Positions 53,415 to 62,202 of a stretch of DNA of 64,000 nt are shown here, in pieces. Origin of the DNA: Asanoa sp040654855 (GTDB lineage Bacteria > Actinomycetota > Actinomycetes > Mycobacteriales > Micromonosporaceae); NCBI RefSeq assembly GCF_040654855.1, contig NZ_JBFAIU010000005.1, forward strand, positions 7,214 to 71,213. The letters run 5' to 3'. How positions within the stretch are numbered: position 1 is the first letter of the stretch; each line of letters starts with the position of its first letter. Below the pieces are notes generated by a model. The model made no database searches and was not told where the DNA came from. It saw only the letters and a program-made list of their open reading frames with translations. A program made the position numbers and the translations under genes.

Positions 53415-54410
53415 TCAGTCAGGAAGCGTGCGGGCGGTCGGCATCACGCGATCGATCCACCAGGCCAGCTCCGGTCGGTCGGTGGTCTTCGACCAGCCCA
53501 GCTGCACGAAGGCGCCGAGCAGGGCCAGCTCGAGCTGGCGGTCCCACCAGCCGGCAGTGTCGATCTTGTGGCGCTGCAGGGCGACGCGGTACGCCTCGAT
53601 CGTGGCGTTCTTGGTCTCCGGCAGCTTCCCGGCGTTGAGCGCGAGATAGCCGGCGAGGTCGACGCAGCAGCCCGCGGCGCCCGCCCAGCCCCAGCCGAGC
53701 AGCGCGGTGCGCCCGTCGGCGAGCGGGCGGAGGTTGCCGACCCGCCAGTCGCCGTTGACCAGTGTGGTCGGCAGGCCGTCGAACGCCGCCAGCAACGGCG
53801 CCGGCTCGACCGCGAGCGCGAGGGCCACCTCGTGGGCCTCGGGCTGGTCGGCGGCGAGCGCGGCCCAGCCGACCACCAGGCCGTCGGCGCCGGAGCCGGC
53901 CTCGCGGATCCCGGTCGACGGCGCGAGGGCGGTGTAGCGCGCGCCCGGGGGCGCGAGCCCGACCGGGTCCGTGAAGTGCCAGAACCGCGCGTGCAGGGCG
54001 GCCATGTGGTCGAGCACGCGGTGGTGCGAATCAAGATCGATTTCCCAGGGTACGGAGGACCGCGGCTCGTCGAGCACGAGCAGGTCGGCGATCTCCGTGG
54101 TCGGGTCCCAGCTCACCCCGGCGATGGTGTGGTCGACGGTGCGGGGCAGCCGGTCGAGCAGCCCGCCCTGCCAGAGGAGCACGGTCCAGGGTGCCCGGCC
54201 GTCGGCGCCGTCACCGAGCGCACGCATCACCCAGTCGAGCGGCCGCCCGATGCGCTCGATCCGGAACCGCTCGTCGCCGATCAGCAACGTCTCGGGCACC
54301 GGGTCGCCGTCACCGGGCGGGTCGCCGGCGGCCTCCCGGCGCACGGGCCGCCCGGCCGCGACCGCCTGGATCATCTCGGTGGTCGACCCGTGGACCGCGC
54401 GCCCCGTCAT
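53415..54410 (-). CDS. Aminoglycoside phosphotransferase (APH)-family kinase-like protein
   Basis: 331 residues. The catalytic loop appears as LVNGDWRVGNL (H-G-D replaced by N-G-D; Asn for the metal in place) and the region ALLGWGWAGAAGCCVDLAGYL is degenerate DFD-like. So it is related to the APH/ChoK family but may lack normal activity. It is not evidence for drug resistance. ATG 54410; an upstream frame to 54599 has no domain. Confidence 0.8.
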   Translation of the reverse strand: MTGRAVHGSTTEMIQAVAAGRPVRREAAGDPPGDGDPVPETLLIGDERFRIERIGRPLDWVMRALGDGADGRAPWTVLLWQGGLLDRLPRTVDHTIAGVSWDPTTEIADLLVLDEPRSSVPWEIDLDSHHRVLDHMAALHARFWHFTDPVGLAPPGARYTALAPSTGIREAGSGADGLVVGWAALAADQPEAHEVALALAVEPAPLLAAFDGLPTTLVNGDWRVGNLRPLADGRTALLGWGWAGAAGCCVDLAGYLALNAGKLPETKNATIEAYRVALQRHKIDTAGWWDRQLELALLGAFVQLGWSKTTDRPELAWWIDRVMPTARTLPD

Positions 54411-54457
54411 AACCCCCAGTTTGCCCCGAAAGGGTCCGTCTCGCAGGGAGGGCCGGA

Positions 54458-54844
54458 TCAGACGCGCTCGCGGGCCGCCGCCCAGACGCGCATTATGTCG
54501 CGGACCGAGACCACCCCGACCACCTCTGTGCCGTCGAGCACCACCAGGTGGCGGAAGCCGCCGCGGGACATCGCCAATGCCGCCTCTTCGAGGGTCCACT
54601 CAGGACCGGCATAGACCACGTCCCACGTGATGTGCGCGCCCACCATTTCCACGTCGGGGTCGAGGTTGCCGCCGATGGCGTAGAGCACGTCGCGTTCGGT
54701 CATGATGCCGATCCCCTGGGCGTCGGGATCGATGACGACGGCGGACCCGACCCGGCGGGTGGCCATCATGCTGGCGGCCTGCCGGAGCGTGTGTTCGGGA
54801 CCCACCACGAGAACCTGTTTGGACATGGCATCGCGAACCTGCAT
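54458..54844 (-). CDS. CBS-domain pair protein
   Basis: 128 residues made of two CBS motifs (VRDAMSKQVLVVGPEHTL...VGSAVVIDPDAQGIGIMTERDVLYAI and GFRHLVVLDGTEVVGVVSVRDIMR). Such proteins bind adenine nucleotides and regulate partner enzymes or transporters; the partner is unknown here. ATG 54844. Confidence 0.92.
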   Translation of the reverse strand: MQVRDAMSKQVLVVGPEHTLRQAASMMATRRVGSAVVIDPDAQGIGIMTERDVLYAIGGNLDPDVEMVGAHITWDVVYAGPEWTLEEAALAMSRGGFRHLVVLDGTEVVGVVSVRDIMRVWAAARERV

Positions 54845-54916
54845 GACACATCCCCCTTGAAGGCCACCGTACGGACATAGTGGTCCTGCCGGGACAGAAC
54901 TACAAGACTTGCACGC

Positions 54917-55762
54917 TCAACCAGCCTGTCGTACGCCCGGTAACACCTCCCTCGCGAGCCACTCGACCCGATCAGCGCGATCGGCCCCGCTGACCCGGAA
55001 GTTGAACGCGGTGAAGCCGAGCCGCATGTAGCCCAGCAGGGTCTCGGTCACCTCACCGGCGCCGCCGGGCGGGATGTCGAGGAAGTAGCAGCGGGTGATC
55101 TCCTCGATGGACCGTCCAGCCTGGTCCGCCGCCCGGGCGATCCGGTCGCGCAGGGCCGGGATCGTCTCCGGCGGCGCGTGGCCGAGCGACGGGATCCACC
55201 CGTCGGCCAGCCGCCCGGTGACCGCGAGCGCCCGCGGCCCGAACGTGCCGAGCCAGATCGGGATCGGCCGCTCCGGCCGGGGCGTGATGGTCGCGGCCTC
55301 GGTGCGGTGGATGCGCCCCGCGAAGGTGACGGACGGCTCCGTCCACAGCCCACGGATCACCTCGATGGCCTCGGCGAGGCCGTCGACCTTGTCGCGCGGC
55401 GACGGGACGCCGATGCCGAACGCGCGGAACTCGTGGTCGGCCGAGCCCCCGCCCAGACCCAGCATGAGCCGGCCGCCGGAGAGCCGGTCGAGCGTCTCGG
55501 CCATCTTGGCGACGAGAGCCGGGTTGCGGTAGGGCACACCGAGCACGCGCGGCAGCACCCGCAGCCGCTCGGTGCTGGCCAGCAGCCAGGTCAGCATCGT
55601 CCAGTTCTCGAAGCTCGGGTCGGTGCCGCACGGATGGTCGGACGCCGACACGAAGTCGAAGCCGGCGGCCTCGGCGGCGCGGGCCGCGGCGACCGGGTCG
55701 ACCGCCGGCTCTCCGGGCGAGGTCGTGGCCGGCACGTCGAGGCCGAACAGGATGGTGCTCAT
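54917..55762 (-). CDS. LLM-class F420-dependent oxidoreductase
   Basis: 281 residues. TIM-barrel flavin/F420 enzyme family: VSASDHPCGTDPSFENWTMLTWL, LPRVLGVPYRNPALVAKMAETLDRLSGGRLMLGLG, and IWLGTFGPRALAVTGRLADGWIPS are typical of actinobacterial LLM oxidoreductases. It would use F420 as hydride carrier on an unknown substrate. Translationally coupled to the preceding YczE-like gene (ATGA, 55759-55762), so both are under the same MarR. Confidence 0.92.
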   Translation of the reverse strand: MSTILFGLDVPATTSPGEPAVDPVAAARAAEAAGFDFVSASDHPCGTDPSFENWTMLTWLLASTERLRVLPRVLGVPYRNPALVAKMAETLDRLSGGRLMLGLGGGSADHEFRAFGIGVPSPRDKVDGLAEAIEVIRGLWTEPSVTFAGRIHRTEAATITPRPERPIPIWLGTFGPRALAVTGRLADGWIPSLGHAPPETIPALRDRIARAADQAGRSIEEITRCYFLDIPPGGAGEVTETLLGYMRLGFTAFNFRVSGADRADRVEWLAREVLPGVRQAG

Positions 55763-56349
55763 GCGGGTTGTCCTTTCGCGGGTCGGACGGTGAGCAGGGG
55801 CAGGAAGACACCGACCAGCGGGCCGATGGCCAGGGCGTACGCGATGGTCCCGAAACCGACCGACCCGCCGAGCACGAAGCCGATCGCGAGCACGGCCAGC
55901 TCGATCCCGGTGCGGACCAGCCGGATCGAGTGGCCGCGGGCGGCGAGCCCGGTCATCAGCCCGTCGCGCGGCCCGGGGCCGAGGCCGGCGCCGACGTAGA
56001 GGCCGGTCGCGACCGCGTTGGCGAGGATGCCGGCGACCAGCAGCGCGATCTGCGCGGCCAGCGGGTCGGGCGAGGGCAGCAGCCAGAGGGTGCCGTCGGT
56101 GACCAGCCCGACCACGACGACGTTGGCGACCGTGCCGATCCCGGGCCGCTGGCGCAGCGGGATCCAGAGCAGCAGGACCAGGACGGCGGTGAGGTTGACG
56201 ACGAGCCCGATCGAGAGCCCGATCCGCTGCGCGACGCCCTGGTGGAACACGTCCCACGGGCCGAGGCCGAGGTCGGCGCGGACCATCAGCCCGAGGCTGA
56301 TCCCGAAGAGGACCAGACCGGCGAACAGCCGCAGCAATCTGCTTGACAT
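55759..56349 (-). CDS. YczE/YitT-like membrane protein
   Basis: 196 residues with five or six transmembrane helices. The start LRLFAGLVLFGISLGLMVRADLGLGPWDVFHQGVAQ, and later GAGLGPGPRDGLMTGL, matches the YczE (DUF161/DUF2179-related) membrane family, of unknown transport function. ATG 56349 lies inside the first TTGACATGTCAA operator, so a bound repressor would mask the start codon. The upstream frame to 57279 is a shadow. Confidence 0.85.
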   Translation of the reverse strand: MSSRLLRLFAGLVLFGISLGLMVRADLGLGPWDVFHQGVAQRIGLSIGLVVNLTAVLVLLLWIPLRQRPGIGTVANVVVVGLVTDGTLWLLPSPDPLAAQIALLVAGILANAVATGLYVGAGLGPGPRDGLMTGLAARGHSIRLVRTGIELAVLAIGFVLGGSVGFGTIAYALAIGPLVGVFLPLLTVRPAKGQPA

Positions 56350-56384
56350 GTCAAACAGGCTACGCGCTCTGTTTGACATGTCAA
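56343..56384. promoter_or_regulatory. Two MarR operators (TTGACATGTCAA)
   Basis: Identical perfect 12-bp palindromes at 56343-56354 and 56373-56384, centres 30 bp apart, in the gap between the YczE-like gene and the MarR gene. The first overlaps the YczE-like start codon. Confidence 0.85.
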
Positions 56385-56406
56385 GCAGAATGTCTACGCT
56401 GGTCCC

Positions 56407-56922
56407 ATGACCCGGTGGCTGACCGACGACGAGATGCGCGCCTGGCTCGGTTACCGGCGGCTGCGCACCCTGCTGGACCTGCAGATCACCCGGGACCTGG
56501 CGGCCGACTCCGGCCTGTCCGACGCCGACTACGACGTGCTCTCGACGGTCTCCGACGCGCCCGGCCGCCGGATGCGCCTCGGCGAGCTGGCCACCGCGAT
56601 CCGCTGGTCGGTGAGCCGGCTGTCCCACCACGTCAGCCGGATGCAGCAGCGCGGCCTGGTCACCCGCGACGACTGCGAGAGCGACGGGCGCAGCGCGACG
56701 GTGGTGCTCACGGACGCCGGCTGGACCACCATCCAGGCGGCGGCCAAGCTGCACGTGGCGTCGGTCCGCCGGCACTTCGTCGACCTGCTCGACCCGGCCG
56801 ACCTGGCGGCGCTGACGAAGATCTCCGGCAAGGTGCTGGCGCACCTGGAGCAGGCGACGCCCCCGGACCCTGCACGCCGTGGCACCCCGCGTACGCAGCG
56901 CGAGGACGCCGCCGGAACCTAG
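56407..56922 (+). CDS. MarR-family transcriptional regulator
   Basis: 171 residues. Winged helix (LGELATAIRWSVSRLSHHVSRMQQRGLVTR) with the Asp/Arg of the wing (DGRSATVVLTDAG), flanked by dimerisation helices. ATG 56407. Divergent from the YczE-like/LLM operon behind two identical palindromic operators, so autorepression plus control of that operon is likely. The ligand is unknown. Confidence 0.93.
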   Translation: MTRWLTDDEMRAWLGYRRLRTLLDLQITRDLAADSGLSDADYDVLSTVSDAPGRRMRLGELATAIRWSVSRLSHHVSRMQQRGLVTRDDCESDGRSATVVLTDAGWTTIQAAAKLHVASVRRHFVDLLDPADLAALTKISGKVLAHLEQATPPDPARRGTPRTQREDAAGT

Positions 56923-56955
56923 CCGGAGATGGACCCCGCTGACTAGATTCGGTGC

Positions 56956-57405
56956 GTGTCCGTCGAACCCTTGCGCTGCGCGGCAGGCGTGATCGTCGAT
57001 GACGACGGGCGCGTGTTCATCCAGCGCCGGTCGCCCACCCGCAAGCTCTTCCCCGACACCTGGGACATCGTCGGCGGCCACCTCGAGCCGGGCGAGAGCC
57101 TCGACGAGGCGCTGCACCGCGAGGTGACCGAGGAGACCGGCTGGCGGGTGTCGATCGTGCTTGGCACCATCGGCGAGCACCGCTACCTGGGCAACGACGG
57201 GTTCGAGCGGCTGGAGACCGACTTCCTGATCCGGGTCGACGGCGACCTCGCCCGGCCCCGCCTCGAAGCCGGCAAGCACACCGCCTTCCGGTGGATCACC
57301 CGGGACGAGGTCGACGTGCTCGACGAGAACAACGGCGTCGACGACGGCCTCGTACGCCAGATCGTCGAAGGCGGTTTCGCCCTTTTACGCCAGATCGGGA
57401 TGTAG
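56956..57405 (+). CDS. NUDIX hydrolase
   Basis: 149 residues. Complete Nudix box G41-x5-E47-x7-R55-E56-V-x-E59-E60-x-G62-W. Hydrolyses a nucleoside diphosphate linked to another moiety; the strand FIQRRSPTRKLFPDTWDIVGG suggests (d)NTP-type or isopentenyl-isomerase-like relatives, but substrate is unknown. GTG 56956, 33 bp after the MarR stop on the same strand. Confidence 0.93.
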   Translation: MSVEPLRCAAGVIVDDDGRVFIQRRSPTRKLFPDTWDIVGGHLEPGESLDEALHREVTEETGWRVSIVLGTIGEHRYLGNDGFERLETDFLIRVDGDLARPRLEAGKHTAFRWITRDEVDVLDENNGVDDGLVRQIVEGGFALLRQIGM

Positions 57406-57484
57406 GACTACCGCACCGCTATCCTCCAGTCGGGAAGAGTTTTCTTCCCGTACACCTGCAGCACCCCCTGGAGGAAGCGCCGGC

Positions 57485-58216
57485 ATGATCGGCCTCGTGC
57501 TCGCAGCCGGCGCTGGCCGGCGGCTGCGCCCCTATACCGACACGCTGCCCAAGGCTCTCGTGCCGGTCGACGGGGAGACCACCATCCTCGACATAGCCCT
57601 GCGCAACCTCGCCGCGGTCGGGCTGACCGACATCGCGGTCGTGGTCGGCTACGCGGCGGAGACCGTCGAGAAGCGCAAGCCCGACCTCGAGTCCCGCTAC
57701 GGCGTCACGCTCGACCTCGTGCACAACGACCGCGCCGAGGAGTGGAACAACGCCTACTCCCTCTGGCTCGCGCGGGACCGGTTCGCCGACGGGGCGCTGC
57801 TGGTCAACGGCGACACCGTGCACCCGGTCTCGGTCGAGCAGACGCTGCTCGGCAACCGCGGCCCGGGTGTCCTGCTCGCCGTCGACGACGTGAAGACGCT
57901 CGCCGACGAGGAGATGAAGACGACCTTCGACGCCGGCGGCCAGCTCACCCGGATCACCAAGCTGATGGACCCGGCCGAGGCGTTCGGCGAATACATCGGC
58001 GCGACGCTGATCGAGGCGTCGGCGGCCGCGGGCGTGGCCGAGGCGCTGGAGACGACGTGGCGCCGCGACCCGGGCCTCTACTACGAGGACGGCTACCAGG
58101 AGTACGCCGACCGCGGCGGCGAGGTCCGCGCGGCCACCATCGGCGACATCCCCTGGGTCGAGGTCGACAACCACGCCGACCTCGCCCGCGCCCGGGAGAT
58201 CGCGTGCCACTACTAG
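57485..58216 (+). CDS. Sugar/polyol-phosphate nucleotidyltransferase (CDP-activating type)
   Basis: 243 residues. Signature LAAGAGRRLRPYTDTLPKAL binds the NTP, and VNGDTVHP carries the catalytic Asp. Sequence is closest in style to phosphocholine/inositol-phosphate cytidylyltransferases, so a CDP-polyol is the likely product. First gene of a three-gene cassette with the dehydrogenase-like enzyme and a CDP-alcohol phosphotransferase. ATG 57485 behind GGAGG; the preceding 60 bp hold a short hairpin (57432-57449). Confidence 0.85.
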   Translation: MIGLVLAAGAGRRLRPYTDTLPKALVPVDGETTILDIALRNLAAVGLTDIAVVVGYAAETVEKRKPDLESRYGVTLDLVHNDRAEEWNNAYSLWLARDRFADGALLVNGDTVHPVSVEQTLLGNRGPGVLLAVDDVKTLADEEMKTTFDAGGQLTRITKLMDPAEAFGEYIGATLIEASAAAGVAEALETTWRRDPGLYYEDGYQEYADRGGEVRAATIGDIPWVEVDNHADLARAREIACHY

Positions 58217-59271
58217 CCCGCACCGTCACCACGCCGCTGGCCATCGAGGTCCGCCGCGGTGCCGTCGCCGAGCTCGGCTCGATGCTGGCCGACCGGCGGA
58301 TCTCCGGCGGCGGCGACGTGGCGGTCGTGGTCGGGCCCGGCCAGGGTGACCGGATCGCCGAGCTGGTCCGCCCCGGCCTCGGCAACGCCGACGTCTTCCA
58401 CACCGCCGGCGGCACCCTGGACGCGGCGGTCGAGCTGGGCGACCAGCTGCGCGGGCGCTCCTACGACGCGGTCATCGGCATCGGCGGCGGCCGGACCATC
58501 GACACCACGAAGTACGCCGCCACCCGGTTCGGCATCCCGATGGTCACCGTGGCGACGAGCCTGGCCAACGACGGCATCGCCTCGCCGACCGCGTCCCTGA
58601 CCCACGGCGGGCGGCACAACTCGTACGGCGTGCACATCCCGATCGCAGTGATCGTCGACCTGGACTTCGTAGAGAACGGGCCGGACCGGCAGACCCAGGC
58701 CGGCATCGGCGACGCCCTGTCGAACCTCAACGCGGTGGCCGACTGGGAGTTGGCCCACCGCGAACGCGGCGAGCCGATCGACGGGCTGGCCGTGACGCTC
58801 TCCCGGTCCAGCGCCGAGGCCCTGGTCAACCATCCGGGCAAGATCACCGACGACGGGTTCCTGACGACACTCGCCGAGGCCCTGATCATGGGCGGGCTGG
58901 CCAGCGCGGTGCACGGCACCACCCGGCCGGTCAGCGGCGGCTGCCACGAGATCTCGCACGCCCTGGACGCGCTGTACCCGGACCTGGCCTCGCACGGCGA
59001 GCAGTGCGGGCTCGGGGCCCTGTTCTGCACCTACCTGCGGGGCGAGCGGGAGCGGCTCGCCCAGCTGGTGACCTCCATGCGGCGGCACGGCCTGGCGACC
59101 ACCCCGGCCGACCTCGGGCTCACCGACGCGCAGTTCGCGGAGGCGGTCGCGTACGCGCCTTCGACCCGCCCGGACCGATACACGGTCCTCGAGCACCTCG
59201 CTCTGTCGCCCGCCGAGATCGACGCCCGGTTGGAGGGGTACCGCGATGCACTCCGCGACCTTGCAGGCTGA
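58204..59271 (+). CDS. Iron-containing alcohol dehydrogenase / glycerol-1-phosphate dehydrogenase-like
   Basis: 355 residues. GIGGGRTIDTTKYAA nucleotide-binding, TSLANDGIASPTASL and GGCHEISHALD metal-ligand His residues (with the Asp nearby and later His in LASHGEQ) resemble the AraM/EgsA glycerol-1-phosphate dehydrogenases, which reduce dihydroxyacetone phosphate. GTG 58204 overlaps the nucleotidyltransferase end by 13 bp. In context it would make the polyol phosphate that is then cytidylylated. Confidence 0.85.
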   Translation: MPLLARTVTTPLAIEVRRGAVAELGSMLADRRISGGGDVAVVVGPGQGDRIAELVRPGLGNADVFHTAGGTLDAAVELGDQLRGRSYDAVIGIGGGRTIDTTKYAATRFGIPMVTVATSLANDGIASPTASLTHGGRHNSYGVHIPIAVIVDLDFVENGPDRQTQAGIGDALSNLNAVADWELAHRERGEPIDGLAVTLSRSSAEALVNHPGKITDDGFLTTLAEALIMGGLASAVHGTTRPVSGGCHEISHALDALYPDLASHGEQCGLGALFCTYLRGERERLAQLVTSMRRHGLATTPADLGLTDAQFAEAVAYAPSTRPDRYTVLEHLALSPAEIDARLEGYRDALRDLAG

Positions 59272-59962
59272 GACCACCACACCCCGACCCGCCGAGTTCT
59301 ACCGGGTCAACCGCGGCGGCGGGCTGTTCAGTGAGGCCCTGAGCCAGCGGGCGGGCGCGGTGTTCGCCGCGGCCGCCTACCGCGTGGGCGCCCCGCCGAC
59401 CGCGCTGACCGCCGGCAGCCTCGTGATCGGCCTGGCGACCTCCGCCGCGGTCGTGGCGCTCGCGTCGACCACCGTGCCGACCTGGGTCGCCGGGCTGATC
59501 GCGCTGGTCGGGTGGCAGCTCGCCTACGCTCTGGACTGCGCCGACGGCCAGCTCGCCCGGGTCGCCGGGCGAACCAGCCCGGCGGGTGCGCGGATCGACG
59601 TGCTGTGCGACGTGGCCGTGCAGATCTCGCTGGTCACCGCGCTGTCCGCGGTAGCCGTCGACCAACGCCCGTCGACGGCGTCCTGGCTCGTCGCCCTGTT
59701 CGCCGGCACCTGGATGGTCAATCTGGTCACCTCGGTGATGCAGGCGGGCCCGAACGCGGGCAGCATGGTCACCTCGACGTCGCTGCCGGTGCGGGTGGTG
59801 AAGCTGGTCCGCGACTACGGCGCGGTGGTCTTCCTGGCCGGCCTCGTGCTCCTGCTGGTTCCACAGTGGACCGTGTTCCTGCTGGTCGCGTTCACGATCG
59901 TCAACGGCGGCTTCCTGCTCGCCAGCATCGCGTTCACCGGCCGGACGGCGCTGCGTTCCTGA
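59246..59962 (+). CDS. CDP-alcohol phosphatidyltransferase
   Basis: 238 residues, four or five transmembrane helices. The complete CDP-alcohol signature is present: D97-x2-D100-G101-x2-A104-R105-x8-G114-x3-D118-x3-D122. It transfers a phospho-alcohol from a CDP-activated donor or a phosphatidyl group to an alcohol. ATG 59246 overlaps the dehydrogenase gene by 26 bp and its end overlaps the convergent glycosyltransferase by 29 bp. Product lipid unknown. Confidence 0.92.
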   Translation: MHSATLQAETTTPRPAEFYRVNRGGGLFSEALSQRAGAVFAAAAYRVGAPPTALTAGSLVIGLATSAAVVALASTTVPTWVAGLIALVGWQLAYALDCADGQLARVAGRTSPAGARIDVLCDVAVQISLVTALSAVAVDQRPSTASWLVALFAGTWMVNLVTSVMQAGPNAGSMVTSTSLPVRVVKLVRDYGAVVFLAGLVLLLVPQWTVFLLVAFTIVNGGFLLASIAFTGRTALRS

Positions 59963-61109
59963 CGAGCCCGGAGTAGGTGTCGAGCAGGCGCTTCGTGACC
60001 ACGTCGGGGTGGAACGTGCGCTCGTAGCGCAGCCGGGCCAGCGGCGCCTTCGCGGCCGCCTCAGCCCGGGCCACCGGCAGCGCCGCCGCCAGCGCATCGG
60101 CCTCGGCCGCGACGGTCCAGCCGGCGTCGCCCACCTCGTAGGGCACCCCGCCCAGCGCCGTCCCCAGCACCGGCCGCCCGGCGGCCAGCGCCTCCAGCAC
60201 CACGGTCGGCAGGACGTCGTGCCACGTCGGCGTCGCCAGCACCACGGCCGTGGCGCGCAGCGCGGCGTCGATGCCCGACCGGTCCAGCCGCCCCAGGAAC
60301 TCGACGTCGCCGCGCGCATCGGCCACCGACTCGACCAGCGGCCGCAGGTCGCCGTCGCCGGCGATGCGCAGCCGGCCGTTGGCGCCGTCCGGGTGCCGCT
60401 GCCACGCGTCGAGCAGCAGCCGGACGCCCTTCTCCTCGGACAGCCGGCCGGAGAAGAACAGGAACCCGTCACCGAGGGGCGCCGGCGGGCCCGGGTCCGG
60501 GATCGCGTTCGGCTTGACCGTGATGCGCTCCGCCGGGATCCCGTACGCCAGCAAATGATCTTTGATCGCGTCGGTCAGCGCCAGGTAGCCGTCGACCGAA
60601 CGCCACGTGGGCCGGTGCACCGTGAGCGTGGTCGCCATCAGCGCGCTCTGCGCCGTCGAGCCCCGGTAGCAACGGTGCCGCACCGCCGGCAGCGGGAAGC
60701 CGCGCCCCCGGCAGTCGTGGCAGATGCCGCCGTCGCGGAAGTAGAGACCGGACGCGCACACCTGGCGGTAGTTGTGCACCGTCTGCAGCACCGGCAGGCC
60801 GAACCGGTGCGCGGTCCGGACGATCCACGGCGAGATCAGCGGGTACGGGTTGTGCAGGTGCAGCACGTCCGGCCGGTGCGTCCGGATCAGGTCGGCGAGG
60901 TCCCGCTGGGCCTTCGGCGCGTAGATCGGCGAGATCGGCAGCAGGGCCTTGGCCGCCGGCGACAGGTCGGGGATCTCGTCGGAGCTGCGCAGGAACGGCA
61001 GCACCTCGACACCCGCCGCGGCGAGCTGGTCGATCTCCTGATCGACGATCGTGTTCTCGCCCGAGGGCTGGGCCTCGCGATATCTGTTGTGCGCGACGAC
61101 GACCTTCAT
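59934..61109 (-). CDS. GT4-family glycosyltransferase
   Basis: 391 residues. GT-B fold: RPDVLHLHNPYPL, LTVHRPTW, VKPNAIPDPG, FFSGRLSEEKGVRLLLDAW and the donor-binding VVLEALAAGRPVLGT. Retaining glycosyltransferase acting on surface glycan or lipid acceptors. Includes a Cys/His cluster (GICHDCRGRG) of unknown role. It is convergent with the CDP-alcohol transferase. ATG 61109. Confidence 0.93.
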   Translation of the reverse strand: MKVVVAHNRYREAQPSGENTIVDQEIDQLAAAGVEVLPFLRSSDEIPDLSPAAKALLPISPIYAPKAQRDLADLIRTHRPDVLHLHNPYPLISPWIVRTAHRFGLPVLQTVHNYRQVCASGLYFRDGGICHDCRGRGFPLPAVRHRCYRGSTAQSALMATTLTVHRPTWRSVDGYLALTDAIKDHLLAYGIPAERITVKPNAIPDPGPPAPLGDGFLFFSGRLSEEKGVRLLLDAWQRHPDGANGRLRIAGDGDLRPLVESVADARGDVEFLGRLDRSGIDAALRATAVVLATPTWHDVLPTVVLEALAAGRPVLGTALGGVPYEVGDAGWTVAAEADALAAALPVARAEAAAKAPLARLRYERTFHPDVVTKRLLDTYSGLVRNAAPSGR

Positions 61110-61135
61110 GGTTCGGTCAGGCTACCGTTGTCGAC

Positions 61136-62014
61136 GTGCCCGAACTGCCCGAGGTGGAAGCACTCGCCGCATACCTGCGTGACCGTGCCGTCGGTCACCG
61201 GGTCCAGCGGCTCGAAGTGAGCGCCATCAGCGCGCTGAAGACCTATGACCCACCGCCGTCCGCGGTCGCCGGCAAGGAGATCGTCGGCGCGGGGCGGCAC
61301 GGCAAGTTCCTCGACGTGTCCTTCTCCTCAGGCCAGCCCGGTGAGGGAGACATCCACCTGGTCGTGCACCTGTCCCGGGCCGGCTGGCTGCACTACCGCG
61401 ACTCGTTCCCCGGCGCCGCGCCGCTCAAGCCGGGCAAAGGCCCTATCGCGGTGCGGGTGCGGCTCGACGACGGGTCCGGTTTCGACCTCACCGAGGCCGG
61501 CACGCAGAAACGCCTCGCCGCCTACCTGGTGACCGATCCGGCCCTCGTGCCCGGTGTCGCGAAGCTCGGTCCTGACCCGCTCTCCGCCGACGAGGCCACG
61601 TTCGCGAGCGCCGTCAAGAGCCGGCGGGGCCAGATCAAGGGCGTGCTCAAGGACCAGGCGGTGCTGGCCGGCATCGGCAACGCGTACTCCGACGAGATCC
61701 TGCATGCCGCCAAGCTCTCGCCGTTCGCGATGAGCGACCGCCTGACGGACGCACAGATGACCACGTTGTACGAAACGACGCAGACGGTCCTCAACGACGC
61801 GGTGAGTCGGTCCGTGGGACAGAAGGCCGCCGAGCTCAAGGGCGAGAAGCGCTCCGGGATGAAGGTGCACGCCCGCACCGGCCTGCCCTGCCCGGTCTGC
61901 GGCGACACGGTGCGTGAGGTCTCGTTCGCGGACTCGAGCCTGCAGTACTGCCCGACGTGCCAGACCGGCGGCAAGCCGCTCGCGGATCGACGGCTGTCCC
62001 GATTGGTGCGCTGA
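61136..62014 (+). CDS. Formamidopyrimidine/endonuclease VIII-type DNA glycosylase
   Basis: 292 residues from GTG 61136. Begins MPELPE, exposing the catalytic Pro1 and Glu2 after Met removal; then a helix-two-turn-helix (GQIKGVLKDQAVLAGIGNAYSDEIL) and a C-terminal zinc finger CPVC...CPTC followed by the conserved Gln/Gly-rich turn. It removes oxidised bases such as 8-oxoguanine or ring-opened purines. Fpg versus Nei cannot be decided from sequence alone. Confidence 0.92.
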   Translation: MPELPEVEALAAYLRDRAVGHRVQRLEVSAISALKTYDPPPSAVAGKEIVGAGRHGKFLDVSFSSGQPGEGDIHLVVHLSRAGWLHYRDSFPGAAPLKPGKGPIAVRVRLDDGSGFDLTEAGTQKRLAAYLVTDPALVPGVAKLGPDPLSADEATFASAVKSRRGQIKGVLKDQAVLAGIGNAYSDEILHAAKLSPFAMSDRLTDAQMTTLYETTQTVLNDAVSRSVGQKAAELKGEKRSGMKVHARTGLPCPVCGDTVREVSFADSSLQYCPTCQTGGKPLADRRLSRLVR

Positions 62015-62202
62015 GTGAGCGCGTGGAAGCCCTGCGTACGAACCGTTTTCGACGCACATCTCGCTTCTTCCGCCCGCCCCGACAATCGGTATAGTGACCC
62101 GGTCCCGCACCGACGGCGCGGGGACGACCGCTCCGGCGGGTCCGGGCGTAATGTCTTTCTTCCGTCCACGGTTCGTGACCGTTGACATGGGAGACTGATG
62201 CG

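Noticed and set aside
53415..54410. Aminoglycoside resistance gene
   Set aside because: The catalytic HxD motif is NGD and the family is broad; no support for drug modification.
57742..59271. Single fused gene from 57742
   Set aside because: The upstream part is an out-of-frame shadow of the nucleotidyltransferase; the dehydrogenase-like protein starts at GTG 58204.
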